Positions 1 to 10,997 of a DNA stretch of 64,000 nucleotides are shown in pieces (the stretch's first letter is position 1; each line of letters begins with the position of its first letter). The position numbers and the translations under genes were made by a program. The notes under the pieces were generated by a model, which worked only from the letters and a program-made list of their open reading frames with translations, did not search any database and was not told where the DNA came from. The stretch lies in assembly GCA_036873135.1 (NCBI GenBank), contig JAPTYO010000018.1, positions 10,221,503-10,285,502 of the forward strand, read 5' to 3'. Source of the stretch: Clarkia xantiana subsp. parviflora. Lineage: Eukaryota; Streptophyta; Magnoliopsida; Myrtales; Onagraceae.

Positions 1-313
1 CCTCTGATCACAAGTCCCGACTCCTGTCTGAGACTCCAGAGTTGTCTCATTCTAGATCACCACCCAGGACCTTCAGTCTCTACGGGAAAGGTCCAGCCTC
101 TGCGGGGCTTTATTATCGGGGCCTTTACTAAGGCATATCGGGGCCTACTCAGAGGCTTCTTGTCGGGAGCATCTAGCTCATGTGTCGGGGCCGCTATCGT
201 CGGGACCCTTAATACTGGGCCTCTGGGCCTTCCAGGCTTTTCACGAGGCCCACTGGACCTATTCGCCGTCCATTGGCTGTTAACGGGGCTAACGATTACA
301 TCGGAACCCATCA
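1..313 (-). repeat. Element A 3' LTR (partial)
   Basis: This stretch aligns base for base with 7851-8163, the end of the 5' LTR, and ends at the same ACCCATCA. About 448 bp should lie left of the window, because the full LTR is 761 bp. Confidence 0.93.
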
Positions 314-327
314 TTTGCCCCCAAGAC
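314..327 (-). other. Polypurine tract of element A
   Basis: Read on the minus strand, GTCTTGGGGGCAAA directly abuts the 3' LTR end. That is where plus-strand DNA synthesis is primed. The same tract follows the LTR of element C at 26791. Confidence 0.8.
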
Positions 328-369
328 ATGGGGGACTTTTAGTTCATCATGTCTTTCAGTTCAGATCTT

Positions 370-705
370 CTGACCTCGCTGTCGGAGGCTTTTGCCTTCA
401 TGCCTCCCGATACCGCCGTCGGAGGCTTTTACCTTTACATTTCTTGATACCTCAGTCAGAGGCTTTTGTCTTCATACCCTCCGATACCACCGTCGGAGGT
501 TTTTACCTTTGCATTCTTGATACCTCAATCAGAGGCTTTTGTCTTCATACCCTCCGATACCACCGTCGGAGGTTTTTGTCTGCATACCTCCCGATATTGC
601 CATCGGAGGCTTTTGTCTTCATACATCCCGATATTGCCATCGGAGGCTTTTGTCTGCATACCTCCCGATATTGCCATCGGAGGCTTTTGTCTTCATACAT
701 CCTTC
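370..705. repeat. Tandem repeat, unit about 36-37 bp, in 3' UTR of A
   Basis: About nine imperfect copies of a unit built on CCTCCCGATA...CGGAGGCTTTTGTC. Element C has a single related copy at the same place, just inside its polypurine tract near 26845-26870, so the unit was amplified in A. The frames that stay open here are a by-product of the repeat and not a gene. Confidence 0.85.
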
Positions 706-720
706 CGATGCTTTACTCGA

Positions 721-1010
721 GACTTTACCACTTAAGGTTTCTCGTCTACTCGGGACTTCACCACTTAAGGTTTCTCGTCTATTCGGGACTTCACCACTTA
801 AGGTTTCTCGTCTACTCGGGACTTCACCACTTAAGGTTTCTCGTCTATTCGGGACTTCACCACTTAAGTTTTCTCTTCTATTCGGGACTTCACCACTTAA
901 GGTTTCTCGTCTACTCGGGACTTCACCACTTAAGGTTTCTCGTCTATTCGGGACTTCACCACTTAAGGTTTCTCGTCTATTCGGGACTTCACCACTTAAG
1001 GTTTCTCATC
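721..1010. repeat. Tandem repeat, unit 33 bp, in 3' UTR of A
   Basis: Nine copies at regular 33-bp spacing (GGGACTTCACC at about 751, 784, 817 and onward). Core motif: GGGACTTCACCACTTAAGG. B has the same core in 35-bp units and C a shorter version in 27-bp units. Confidence 0.92.
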
Positions 1011-1059
1011 CCTGTCTCTCAAGGCCATTTTGTACATCACTTAAGATGATTTATTTCGC

Positions 1060-1490
1060 ACCCCTTAAGGCTTTTACCGCGCCAATCCAGACGACTTAAT
1101 CGTACCTTTCAGGGCTTTTATCGCGTCCTACCAGACGGCTTAATCGTACCTTTTAAGGCTTTTTGCCGCATCATATAGAAGACTTACGCGAACCTGTTAA
1201 GGCCTTTTGGTACCCGTTAAGGCTTTTGGCCGCATCATATAGACGACTTACGCGGACCTGTTAAGGCTTTTTCGTACCCGTTAAGGATTTTGGCCGCATC
1301 ATATAGACGACTTACGCGGACCTGTTAAGGCTTTTTCGTACCCGTTAAGGCTTTTGGCCGCATCATATAGACGACTTACATGTACCCCGTAGGGCTTTTG
1401 TCCGTACCTGTTAAGGCTTTTGGCCGCATCATATAGACGACTTACGCATACCTCGGAAGGCTTTTATCGTACCTCGGAAGGTTTTTGTCG
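1060..1490. repeat. Tandem repeat, unit about 65 bp, in 3' UTR of A
   Basis: About five copies containing GGCCGCATCATATAGACGAC and CCCGTTAAGGC. They vary by small substitutions and one shortened copy near 1200. B has two related copies at about 13320-13420. The 1490-1636 stretch after it is non-repetitive 3' UTR before the integrase stop codon. Confidence 0.85.
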
Positions 1491-1636
1491 CGTCCTTCAG
1501 GACGTCTTACTAACAGTTAGAATAAATCTAAAAGCAATTTGATCGGAAGCAACTTCTTTTATTCATAAATAACTCAAAATAGGCTTACATCGGATCTTAT
1601 TGATAGACAATTTGCGCCCTTCGCGGCGGCTTAATA

Positions 1637-4600
1637 TCAAACATGATACTTCTTCAAGTGTTCGCCACTGAAGGAATGCTTCAACGTCTTGCCATCAAGG
1701 TCCTCTAGCTTGTATGCATTGGGTGCTGGCATCCCTACGATCTTGTAAGGTCCCTCCCATTTCGGTGATAGCTTGTTGATCCGATCTTGATGAACGAACT
1801 CGTTCCTCCGCCAGACAAGTTCTCCAACGAAGAATTTTCGGGACCTGACACGCCGATTGTAATATCGGGCTGTTGCCAGACGCATTCGGGCCTGGACTTC
1901 ATCAGCCTTCCATCTTTTCTCCTCGAGCAAGTCTAAGTCTAGACGTCTCATTTCCTCTTTTGTCAGAGGCTTGTAATATTTCGCGCGATGGGACGCCGCC
2001 GCTATTTCCACGGGAGCTACTGCCTCCGTGCCATAGACCAGGCCAAACGGAGTTTCTCCTGTTGATTGCTTGGGTGTTGTTCTCACGGCCCACAGCACGT
2101 TCTCGAGCTCATCCAGCCAATGGCCCTGCAAGGCGTAGACTCTCTTCTTCAAGCCATCCATCACGATCTTGTTGGCTGATTCCACCTGGCCATTGGTTTG
2201 AGCGTGGCGGACTGAACCAGTCCGATGTTCGATGTTCAACTCCTCCAGGTACTCCTTCAACTGAGCCCCATTGAACGGAGGGCCGTTGTCGCTGATCAAC
2301 ACTCGAGGAACCCCATACCGGGATATGATCTGAGTTTGAAGGAACTTGAGGATCTGCTGCCCCGTTGTCTTGGCCAATGCCTTAGCCTCTATCCATTTTG
2401 AGAAGTAGTCGATGGCCACGAGCAAATACTTGCACTGACCTTTCGCTTGAGGAAGAGGTCCCACCAAGTCAATCCCCCATTGCGCGAAGGGCCATGCACT
2501 CCTGATGGGCATTAATTCCGCGGCGGGAGCCACGATATTTGGAGCGTACCTCTGGCATGCATCACAGGATCGGACCATTGCTGTCGCCTCCTTGTTCATG
2601 GAAGGCCAATAGTAGCCCAAGTTCGGCGCCTTCCTCACAAGAGATCGAGCCCCTTCGTGACAGGCCGCGACTCCCTCGTGTAGCTCCCTCAGGATCTGAT
2701 TCGTGTCAGGTTCCGCCACGCATTTTAGGAAAGGCTTTACGTACCCTTTTTTGTATAACTGGTTATCCACCATCGCGTAGTTGTCCGCAATCCGACGCAA
2801 CCTGACAGCTGCCACCTTGTCATCGGGAAGCGCCCCCGTAGTCAGGTACGTGACCATCGGGGTCATCCAAGTGGGCTTCTCTTCTTCCTCCGATCCTGTC
2901 TCAATAGCGCAGATCTCCGCCGGATCAATGTTTGAGATAATCACCTTTTCTAGGAAATGCACCTTCCGATTCTCCTTGGGGGCCACTCCCAGAGCAAACT
3001 TGCTTAAGGCATCTGCTTCCGCGTTTTCTTCCCTCGGGATCGCCTCGATATCGAAGCTCTTGAAGCTTCCCTTCAAAGTCTGCACCTCGTGCAAATACTT
3101 CTTCTTTGTCGGGCTCCTGGCTTCATAGTTCCCCTGGACCTGATTCACGATCAAGCTTGCATCGCACTTCACTTTTAAATGATCGACCCCCCGTACCCTT
3201 GGCAATCTTGAGCCCCGTGATGAGAGCCTCGTATTCTGCTTCATTGTTGGTGGCTTTGAACGTCAACGCCATGGCATATCGTAGGGGCTCGCCTCCACCG
3301 GGCAGTATCAATACGAATCCTGCCCCCGAGCCTTCTACACTCGCTGAACCATCAGTGTACATCTCCCAAGTGTTCTCCTCATTTGGCTGTTCTGACTGTT
3401 GTTCTGTTGTCTGGACTTCCATGGTTGCCCCTCTGCGGGACCCGTTACTTCCAGATCGGGTGCCGTAGACTCAGCTATGAAATCTGCCAATGCCTGGCCC
3501 TTAATAGCAGTTCTCGGAGCGAAATGTATACGAAACTCCGTAAGCTCGATGGCCCATTTCACCAATCTCCCCGACGCCTCCGGTCGGTTCAAAAAGTGCT
3601 TCAAGGGATGATTAGTCAATACCGTGACTTCATGGGCATGGAAGTAAGGTCGTAGCTTTCGAGCAGCAATAATCAACGCGAAGAGATACTTCTCAATAGC
3701 GGGATAGTTTATTTCAGACTTGGCAAACGCCTTGCTTACATAATAGATAGGCACTTGGTTGCCCTTAACAAGTTTAATCAAAACAGAACAAACAGCCACA
3801 TCAGAAACAGCCAAATAGAGATAAAGCGGCTCGCCTGGAACTGGTTTCGCCAACGGCGGAAGGGTACGGAGGTGCTGCTTGAGTGCCTGGAACGCCTCCT
3901 CGCACTTGTCGGACCATTCGAACTTCTTGTTTGCCCTCAGCACATCAAAAAATGGCATGGCTCGATCACTCGCCTTGGATAGGAAGCGATTCATCGCGGC
4001 CAACCGGCCATTCAGCACCTGAACCTCCCGATGAGTCTTCGGGGACTGCATCTCCTCGATTGCTCGCAACTTCTCAGGATTCACCTCGATTCCTCTCTGG
4101 CTCACCATGAACCCTAGGAACTTCCCCGAGTTCACCCCGAAAGCACATTTGTCGGGGTTCAGCCGAACCTGATGGAACTTCATCCGCTCGAACACCGCCG
4201 CCAAGTTCTGGACATGGTCTCCTACCTGTCGGGACTTCACCAGCATGTCATCCACATACGCCTCCATGGTTTTCCCCAGCATGTCTCCAAAAAACTTGTT
4301 CACCATCCGCTGGTAAGTTGCTCCGGCATTGATCAATCTGAAGGGCATCACGTCGTAGTTGTAGACGTCGCTGTCGGCATAGAAAGCCGTATGGGGGGCA
4401 TCCTCCTTCGCCATCTTGATCTGGTTGTACCCGGAATAGGCATCCATGAAGCTCAGCAGCTCATGTCCCGATGTGGCATCCACCAATTGGTCAATCCTCG
4501 GAAGCGGGTAACAGTCCTTTGGGCAGGCCTTGTTCAAGTCGCGGAAATCGACACACATCCGCCACTTCCCGTTACTCTTTCGCACCAGGACTGGGTTAGC

Positions 4601-4879
4601 AACCCAAGTCTGGAATCGGAGCTCCTTGATGAATCCAGCGTCAAGCAGTCTGCCTACCTCTTGCTGGATCGCGATCCTCTTGTCCGCGCCCATCGGACGC
4701 CTTCTCTGCGCGATAGGCTTGATCGCGGGGTCTATCTTCAGCTCGTGCACTATCACGTTTGGGCTGATTCCTGGCATATCACTCGGGGACCAGGCAAACA
4801 GCTCCTTAAACTCCTTCAGGAGCTCGATCAACTCTCGGGCTCTTTCCTCCGACAAAGCAGACCCGGTCTTCACCTTCCT
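1637..4879 (-). pseudogene. Element A pol: RT, RNase H, archaeal-type RNase H, integrase (broken)
   Basis: Copies element RNA into DNA and inserts it. RT is at about 4873-3950 (motifs FMDAYSGY and catalytic YVDD), followed by the gypsy RNase H to about 3450. Next is an archaeal-type RNase H with TDGS, NEAEYEAL, CDAS and AEADALS, its acidic residues present. Integrase follows, with an HHCC zinc region (CDAC), the DDE core (GIDLVGP, SDNGPPF, QVESAN) and a C-terminal WEGPY motif; there is no chromodomain. Breaks: a TAG stop at 4880-4882 separates it from protease (B has CAG there), a frameshift near 3440, and another near 3190 where a C run is one base longer than in B. It ends at TGA 1637-1639. 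Not functional as it stands. Confidence 0.93.
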
Positions 4880-5935
4880 CTAAGGCCCATCAATCTCAAC
4901 CTCCTTCAGATCCTCCATGGGGGCGGGACGCCCATACTCCTCTCGAGGATCGGCATTAGTCTGAAGGACAATCATGGCCTCCCTCCTTCTCCTTCGGGTA
5001 GCGTTAACATAGCATTTTCGCGACGCCACTTGGTCACCCTTGACCTCTCCGACTCCGTTGTCAGTCGGGAACTTCATCTTCTGGTGGACCGTCGAGGCGA
5101 CCGCCATGAGTGGGTTGATAGTGGTTCTCCCGATAATAGCGTTGTATGCCCCCGCAGACTCCACTACGATGAAATCTACGTTTCGCTTCTCCATCTTCCA
5201 GCCACTACCAAACTCCACCGGTAAGGTAATCATTCCCAACGGGTAAGAAGTGGAACCAGAGAATCCCACCATCGGGAAGTCCACCTGTGTCAGGTCTTTT
5301 TTCGTCTTTCCCATGGCTTCCAGAGCATCCATGAAAAGGATGTCGGAGGAACTCCCTCCGTCTATCAGGATCCGCTTCATCTCGAATCCGTCCACGTCCA
5401 GGGTCACGACCAAGGCATCGTCGTGAGGGCTCTCCACGCCTACTAGATCCTCCGCCGAGAAGGAAATCACCATCTCCTCCTTCAGAGTCCACGACCGGGA
5501 CCTTTTGCCTAACACCACCGCGGCAGATATGCAGGAAGCGTAGTTCTCCCGCGAAGCAGAGGTATCACCTCCCGCCGCCATTCCTCCATGGATGACGTTG
5601 ATAGTTCCCCGCCTCTCCTTACGGGCACCTGAACCTGAGGCTTCTTGCTCAACCTTCTTCTTCTTCGGAGATCGGTCACGGGACTTGGAACGGGACCGCG
5701 ACCGACTTTTGGAGCGAGATCGGCACCTTCCCCTCCCGACGAAATCTTTTAACTTCCCCTTCTGGATCAGCTTCTCAATTTCCTTTTTCAACTCCCGACA
5801 GTTTTCAGTGTCGTGACCATTGGCTCGATGGTAGCGACAGTAACGGTCAGGGCGGCCTCCTAGGAATTCGCCTTCTTTCGTCGGAGGGTATCGGGCGAGA
5901 CCCTGCCGATCCATCACAGCTAACACAGAAGTCAT
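4880..5935 (-). pseudogene. Element A gag C-terminus and aspartic protease
   Basis: The 351-residue frame starts inside gag. The nucleocapsid-like part has a C-x2-H-x4-H-x4-C knuckle (CRYHRANGHDTENC) and an Arg/Ser-rich tract of about 25 residues. The retropepsin-type protease follows, with the active-site region ILIDGGSSSDILF and the flap-side ILIGRTTINP-like motif AIIGRTTINP. The family cleaves the gag-pol precursor inside the particle. It ends at a TAG (4880-4882) where B reads CAG, a C-to-T change that cuts protease from RT. Confidence 0.9.
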
Positions 5936-7348
5936 CGAGCTATTGATGGGAACGGCCCGACCTTCTCGATTGTCCTTCCTCGGGGGACGCTTGTCTTCTC
6001 TTTTCTCGGGGCGACCACGGTTTCTATTCCCTTCCGACTTGTCGCTCCCTTTGCGATCATCCGATAGCTTGGACGATGGCTTTCCCTTTCCCGACCTCGG
6101 GGGATCGAGCTCTCCGGCAGCAATCTTCGACTCCTGGACGTCGATTTACTGTTTCACCCTCGCTTGCAAGGCCTCCATACTCCACACAGCCTTCGCGGCT
6201 ACACTGTGCATCAGGTCGGAACCGTACGGAGCGCTCAAGTTCCGCAGGAAAGTACGGATGGTCTCTCCCTCCGATATCTCTTCATCGATCTCTGCGGCAC
6301 TGCGGTGAATCGTTGGTAGTAATATGCCAACGATTCGTCGGGTCTCTGCACCACCTGGGTCAGGGACCTTACACTCTTCAGAAGGCGCCTCCGACTTTGA
6401 TATTGCTTGATAAACCGATCGTGCATGTCCGCCCAGCACGTAATGCATCCTGGCGGGAGGCTGAAAAACCAAGTCATGGCCCTTTCTCCCAGAGTGATCG
6501 GGAACAGCGAACACACGAGGTCGTCGTTCGAGGTCCTAACCATGCAAGCCTGGATATGTCTCTGAACATGGCGAACCGGGTCTCCTTCACCATCGTACTC
6601 CTTGATGGTCGGGATGCCTAGCCCTGGCGGGGCGACCGTATCCAACAGCCGCGGAATGAAAGGATGGCTGGATCGATCCCTTAACTCCGATGTCATCTGC
6701 TTCTGGTCACCTATACAGATGTTGACGATCTTCACCACCTGATCGGGGGTGATGGGGCCATTCAGGGGAATAGTCTTGTTTTGCACCGGTCCTGGGCCGT
6801 CAACCACGAATTTTTCCAAGTGCGCTGTGTCTTTACCCTTACTCCTGGGCGGTGCGCTGTGTCTTTACCCTTACTCCTGGGCGGAACCTCCTGAACCTCT
6901 TGTTCTTCTGGGACCACTCTCGGGGGGGGGGGGGGGGGGGGGGGGGGTGGAGGCAACTCTTCTCGCGGAGGCAACTCCTCCGCCCTCCTGGCGGCCTCTC
7001 TCTTGTCCAGCAAGGCCTCCATTGCAGCCAAGAACATGGGCATAGCATCTGCTACTGCCTTGGCCAACTCCGAGTTCGAAGACGACCCTTCTTCCCTTCG
7101 CGGGACTCTTTCTCCTCCGTGGCCCACCGGGTTTGGGGGAGCCTCATCTTCCTCCCTACGCGGGATATCCTGCCTGTTCATCTCCGTGTCTCGGACTGAG
7201 ACCTCATAACCGTCACCCTGCCCCCTTTCTGGGAAAGAGCGGGGTTCTCACCTTGTTCAGCAACACGTTCTGGCAACTGGGAATTCATAGTTCCTGCGGG
7301 ACGGGAACTGCCAGCCTGAACTTGCTTCTTCTTGCCACCACCGGCCAT
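5936..7348 (-). pseudogene. Element A gag, N-terminal and capsid part (broken)
   Basis: Structural protein that would assemble the particle. The likely start is ATG at 7348 (MAGGGKKK), 55 bp inside the 5' LTR, matching the start in B. The retrotransposon gag domain is at about 6650-6250 (motifs DGEGDPVRHV, WFFSLPPG, RFIKQYQ). Breaks: a 33-bp tandem duplication at about 6822-6884, a 26-base G run at 6922-6947 (proline codons on the coding strand), a frameshift near 6300, and a TAA stop at 6146-6148 where B has CAA. The full-length protein cannot be made. Confidence 0.88.
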
Positions 7349-7385
7349 TGATCTAGTAGAAACTATCTTGACTTTTTGTAAGTTT

Positions 7386-7401
7386 CCCACACACGGCGCC
7401 A
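7386..7401 (-). other. Primer binding site of element A
   Basis: Minus-strand TGGCGCCGTGTGTGGG starts two bases inside the 5' LTR, the position where a tRNA 3' end primes minus-strand synthesis. B, C and D share TGGCGCCGTCTGTGGG; A differs by C to G. I did not assign the tRNA. Confidence 0.8.
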
Positions 7402-7604
7402 ATGTTGGATCACGGGCGAAGCTCCGTTACGTCCTTGACGGAATGCTCTGGACTCCTGGGCTCCGCGTAATCCTGCAAAAGGGGATGACCTGGGTGGTGA
7501 CCCAGAATCCCTCTCCGATGCTTAAATGAGTATACGATCAATGGGGTGGCAGCAGTATTCTAAGTGCGTATTAGAGAGTATGTGTTTTCTGGGGTAACTT
7601 CCTC

Positions 7605-7613
7605 CTTTATATA
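7605..7613 (-). promoter_or_regulatory. TATA box of element A LTR
   Basis: Minus-strand TATATAAAG, upstream of the R/U5 part. The same box is at 19517-19525 in B; C has TATAAAAAGG at 26315-26324 and 36356-36365. Confidence 0.65.
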
Positions 7614-7664
7614 GGAGGAGGAGTTGCCCAGTTACCTGTGACCATGCTTGGCCGTTGTGCCCAT

Positions 7665-7790
7665 GATTCCGTGTATCTCGCCACGATTCCGTATATCTCG
7701 GCTGGGATTCCATATATCTCGCCCCACGCTCCGCGTATCTTACCCGTACTCCGCGTATCTCGGGCACGCCCTGCGTATCTCGGGGGATTT
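7665..7790 (-). promoter_or_regulatory. U3 direct repeats upstream of TATA (GATA-containing)
   Basis: About seven short direct copies of CCGYRTATCTCG in window orientation, read CGAGATAYRCGG on the coding strand, ending about 50 bp upstream of the TATA box. B has the same block at about 19575-19700. C has CCGCTTATCTCGGCC copies that contain GATAAG. An enhancer role is inferred from position and repetition only. Confidence 0.5.
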
Positions 7791-8163
7791 ATCTTTATCT
7801 CTAACCGTCTCCTACTACTCTATCTAGTAGGCGGGTTTCTCGGTCTTTATCCTCTGATCACAAGTCCCGACTCCTGTCGGAGACTCCAGAGTTGTCTCAT
7901 TCTAGATCACCACCCAGGACCTTCAGTCTCTACGGGACAGGTCCAGCCTCTGCGGGGCTTTATTATCGGGGCCTTTACTAAGGCATATCGGGGCCTACTC
8001 AGAGGCTTCTCGTCTGGAGCATCTAGCTCATGTGTCGGGGCCGCTATCGTCGGGACCCTTAATACTGGGCCTCTGGGCCTTCCAGGCTTTTCACAAGGCC
8101 CACTAGACCTATTCGCCGTCCATAGGCTGTTACTGGGGCTAACGATTACATCGGAACCCATCA

Positions 8164-8833
8164 AAGCTGAGAATGGGGAAGTCTATCCTGCACGTAGAAT
8201 GTCTATCATAAGGACTTCTAATGGTGGCTCCTAGCATAATCCTCGAGAGGTAGGTAATCCTTCGGGTCGTGTTAACGTCCCGAGTAGTGGGGCATCATTG
8301 AAGCCAACTGATCGACTGAATCATCTGATGTCCGTAATGGTTCTAATCATCAAGTAACAACAAGGCCTGCGCGTGGAATCGGTATGGGTATGTTTGGTGG
8401 AATGGGGTCATCAAATGGTGCGAAGGAATCACTACTCATTCTACATGCAAAGTAAGTATGAACCTTATGTAACTAGGCATGTTACAAAAGCACACTTTAT
8501 GTCTAACTTATTAATGATATGAATGAATGTTAAATGTAGAATTGCACCAAACACAGCTATACGGGATTTGACAGTTGCGCTAAGAGGTAATTGGCCTGGT
8601 CCATTTACCAACTGGACAGATGTTCCGGAATTACCAAAGGATGACTTGTGGAAGGTTTATAAGGTTAGTGTTTTGGCTGATTTGACTCAATTTTATCCAT
8701 TCATGTTGGAACTGATTTGATTTATTGTTTGGCTTGTCTATAACATCGTTTGTTGATGCAGAGTATGTGGTGTGTGCCAGAGGTGGAGGATATGCTCTAT
8801 TTCAGGGCATTCAACAAAAGCATAATTGAGTAA
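8164..8833 (+). pseudogene. Gene relic U1 (3' part)
   Basis: Only the part right of element A is visible. Exons inferred from conserved GT-AG sites are: up to 8451 (donor GTAAGT), 8540-8663 (acceptor AATGTAG, donor GTTAGT) and 8762-8833 (acceptor GATGCAG, stop TAA 8831-8833). The central exon encodes GNWPGPFTNWTDVPELP and DDLWKVYK, which resemble the end of plant En/Spm-type transposase proteins (Transposase_24 style: Trp-x2-Val-Pro then Lys-x2-Leu-Trp). The first exon has the TAG shared by U1-U7, just after the codons for GGS. This is a pseudogene; the family assignment is tentative. Confidence 0.6.
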
Positions 8834-9075
8834 CAACTAAGTCAATATACCTTAAATGATTAATATATACCTCAACTTATTAGTATATACCTTAAATCAC
8901 ACATTAAACTTAGTTAATTGCATAAGTCATTATACATTAAATGACTATCAAATAGGTCAATATACCTTAAATCATTAGTATATACCTTAAATCACTACCT
9001 TATACCTTAAGTCAAACTACTTATACGAATTAACTAATATATACCCTTAAATCTCTAATAACCAAGTTATTATAC
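8834..9075 (+). repeat. AT-rich satellite between U1 and U2
   Basis: Roughly one monomer of the 307-bp family, built from variants of TATACCTTAAATCAYTA. No gene. Confidence 0.85.
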
Positions 9076-9078
9076 GTG

Positions 9079-10533
9079 GGCGGGAAACATTTGTGATTTC
9101 CCTCCCTTTTTGCTAGTTATAGCATTACTAACCTTCCCTTTTGCCTATTTTCTGAACCACAACCCAAGCAGCTAAGGAACAGAGCTCCACCTTCCCTTCT
9201 TCCCTTGGATCTGCGCACCTTCCCTTCAAAGGTAATACATTGACTATACTTCATTAATTTACTTATACTAGTCAATATCATGCAGCCATGTTGTGTTGAT
9301 GAAAAGTTTAGTGAATGGGTGAGCATATAATATGTAATTACTTGTACATATTTCAGTTTTCAAGATTAGTTTTTGAAGGGCCTACTGTTAAAATATATGT
9401 TTGTAGAACTTGATCTTAGAATCTGATGTTTAAAAGCAACATAACATGTAATGGGCTAACATGAAGCTAAGTTGCTAATAATACGGAAACTAATGGGAAT
9501 CAGGTTGCTTGTAAATTGCAACCAGGAATTTACCGAGATAGCAAAGTATAAGAAATCAGGTTTGCGGTACAAAACGAAATGCAGATGATATTCAGGGATT
9601 TGGTCAAAACTTGCTGAATCCCGATATGGATGAATGGATTTTAAATGTTGAGCAAGAAGAAGATGTTATTGTTACCCGTAGAAGGCTGAATCTTGGTGAT
9701 GACTCACGTTTTTCCCATGGAATCGTGAATAACTCCCAACAGATTGTGGAAGAGTTTGATGATATGGATTACGGTGATGAATACGATGATGATGTAGTTG
9801 CACGTGATGTCCACATTCCATCTTATACACACAGAAATAACAGGCGAGGAGGTGCACATCGGGTGAACAATCGAGGAGGTGGTCATGAAACGTATCAACC
9901 CCGAAGGAATTATGAAGCTGAGAATGGGGAAGTCTATCCTGCACGTAGAATGTCTATCAGAAGGACTTCTAATGGTGGCTCCTAGCATAATCCTCGAGAG
10001 GTAGGTAATCCTTCGGGTCGTGTAAACGTCCCGAGTAGTGGGGACATCATTGAAGCCAACCGATCGACTGAATCATCTGATATCCGTAATTGTTCTAATC
10101 ATCAAGTAACAACAAGGCCTGCGCGTGGAATCGGTATGGGTAAGTTTGGTTGAATGGGGTCATCAAATGGTGCGAAGGAATCACTACTCATTCTACATGC
10201 AAAGTAAGTATGAACCTTATGTAACTAGGCATGTTACAAAAGCACACTTTATGTCTAACTTATTAATGATATGAATGAATGTTAAATGTAGAATTGCACC
10301 AAACACAGCTATACAGGATTTGACAGTTGCGCTAAGAGGTAATTGGCCTGGTCCATTTACCAACTGGACAGATGTTCCGGAATTACCAAAGTATGACTTG
10401 TGGAAGGTTTATAAGGTTAGTGTATTGGCTGATTTGACTCAGTTTTATCCATTCATGTTGGAACTGATTTGATTTATTGTTTGGCTTGTCTATAACATCG
10501 TTTGTTGATGCAGAGTATGTGGAGTGTGCCAGA
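9079..10533 (+). pseudogene. Gene relic U2, split by element F
   Basis: GGCGGGAAA (E2F-type) is at 9079-9087. A pyrimidine-rich leader exon ends at a GTAATA donor, and the coding exon begins after an acceptor near 9529. The usual ATG is ATA here. An in-frame 33-bp deletion near 9648 removes eleven residues present in other copies. TAG follows the GGS codons at 9982-9984. The next exon runs 10292-10415 and the last exon begins near 10514, where F is inserted after CCAGA (10529-10533). The rest of the last exon is at 21247-21290 and also has TAG in place of the final GAG. Non-functional. Confidence 0.65.
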
Positions 10534-10794
10534 TGTAAACACCTAATTTTGGTACGCGCGACACGTACGTAACATGTCAAAAATGTTATGTGTAACGCGT
10601 TTAAAAAAGGAAGTATTTAAATATGGAAGGTCGCGAAGTTTCCAAAGATAGGACTGGCTTAAATTAGGATAGTTATTTGTATTTATTGCAGAAAATATTT
10701 GTTGAATATTTAGAGTATATTTTCTGAATATTTAGCATTTATTAGAGAATAATTCAACAATATTTGTTGCTTAGTTTAGATTAGGACTTTGTAT

Positions 10795-10802
10795 TATAAA
10801 TA
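10795..10802 (+). promoter_or_regulatory. TATA box of element F
   Basis: TATAAATA about 260 bp from the element start, in a typical LTR promoter position. Confidence 0.5.
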
Positions 10803-10997
10803 GCTAGTTTGGTATATGTAATTAGGGGGAAGAAACGAATACATAAAAGCTTTCAATAAGGAATAGAATTACTTCTCATCGTGTTCATCTACTGAAAGAG
10901 GAATATCTTACTATTATTAGTTTCTTTGGTTGATTCTGTTTCTGCAGATTTAGTCGTCTGGGTAATATTTCTAACTATTTTATTTTTACCTTTGCAG

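Larger units (their letters stand above)
1..8163 (-). mobile_element. Element A: Tat-lineage Ty3/Gypsy LTR retrotransposon, decayed
   Basis: The order on the minus strand is 5' LTR (7403-8163), PBS, gag, protease, RT, RNase H, archaeal-type RNase H, integrase, tandem-repeat 3' UTR, polypurine tract and 3' LTR (up to 313, cut by the window edge). The pol order RT-RNH-IN defines Ty3/Gypsy. The second RNase H and the lack of a chromodomain place it in the Tat lineage. It lies inside gene relic U1; the right flank is AAGCT at 8164-8168, and the matching left target duplication is outside the window. Coding regions have several stops and frameshifts. Unlike B, C and E it has no antisense gene. By eye the two LTR copies differ at about nine of 313 aligned bases. 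Confidence 0.93.
7403..8163 (-). repeat. Element A 5' LTR (761 bp)
   Basis: Starts TGTTGGATCAC and ends AACCCATCA in window orientation, so it has TG...CA ends. Its length matches the B LTR exactly. The promoter is read toward lower coordinates. Confidence 0.93.

Noticed and set aside
273..1099. Long open frames of 258 and 186 codons on the plus strand
   Set aside because: They run through 33-37 bp tandem repeats whose lengths keep frames open; the protein is only the repeat translated.
4172..5224. 350-codon plus-strand frame opposite protease and RT (also 16139-17191 and 33646-34125)
   Set aside because: Exact mirror of conserved coding sequence in A, B and C. Its conservation follows from the sense strand, and no start context or domain is visible.
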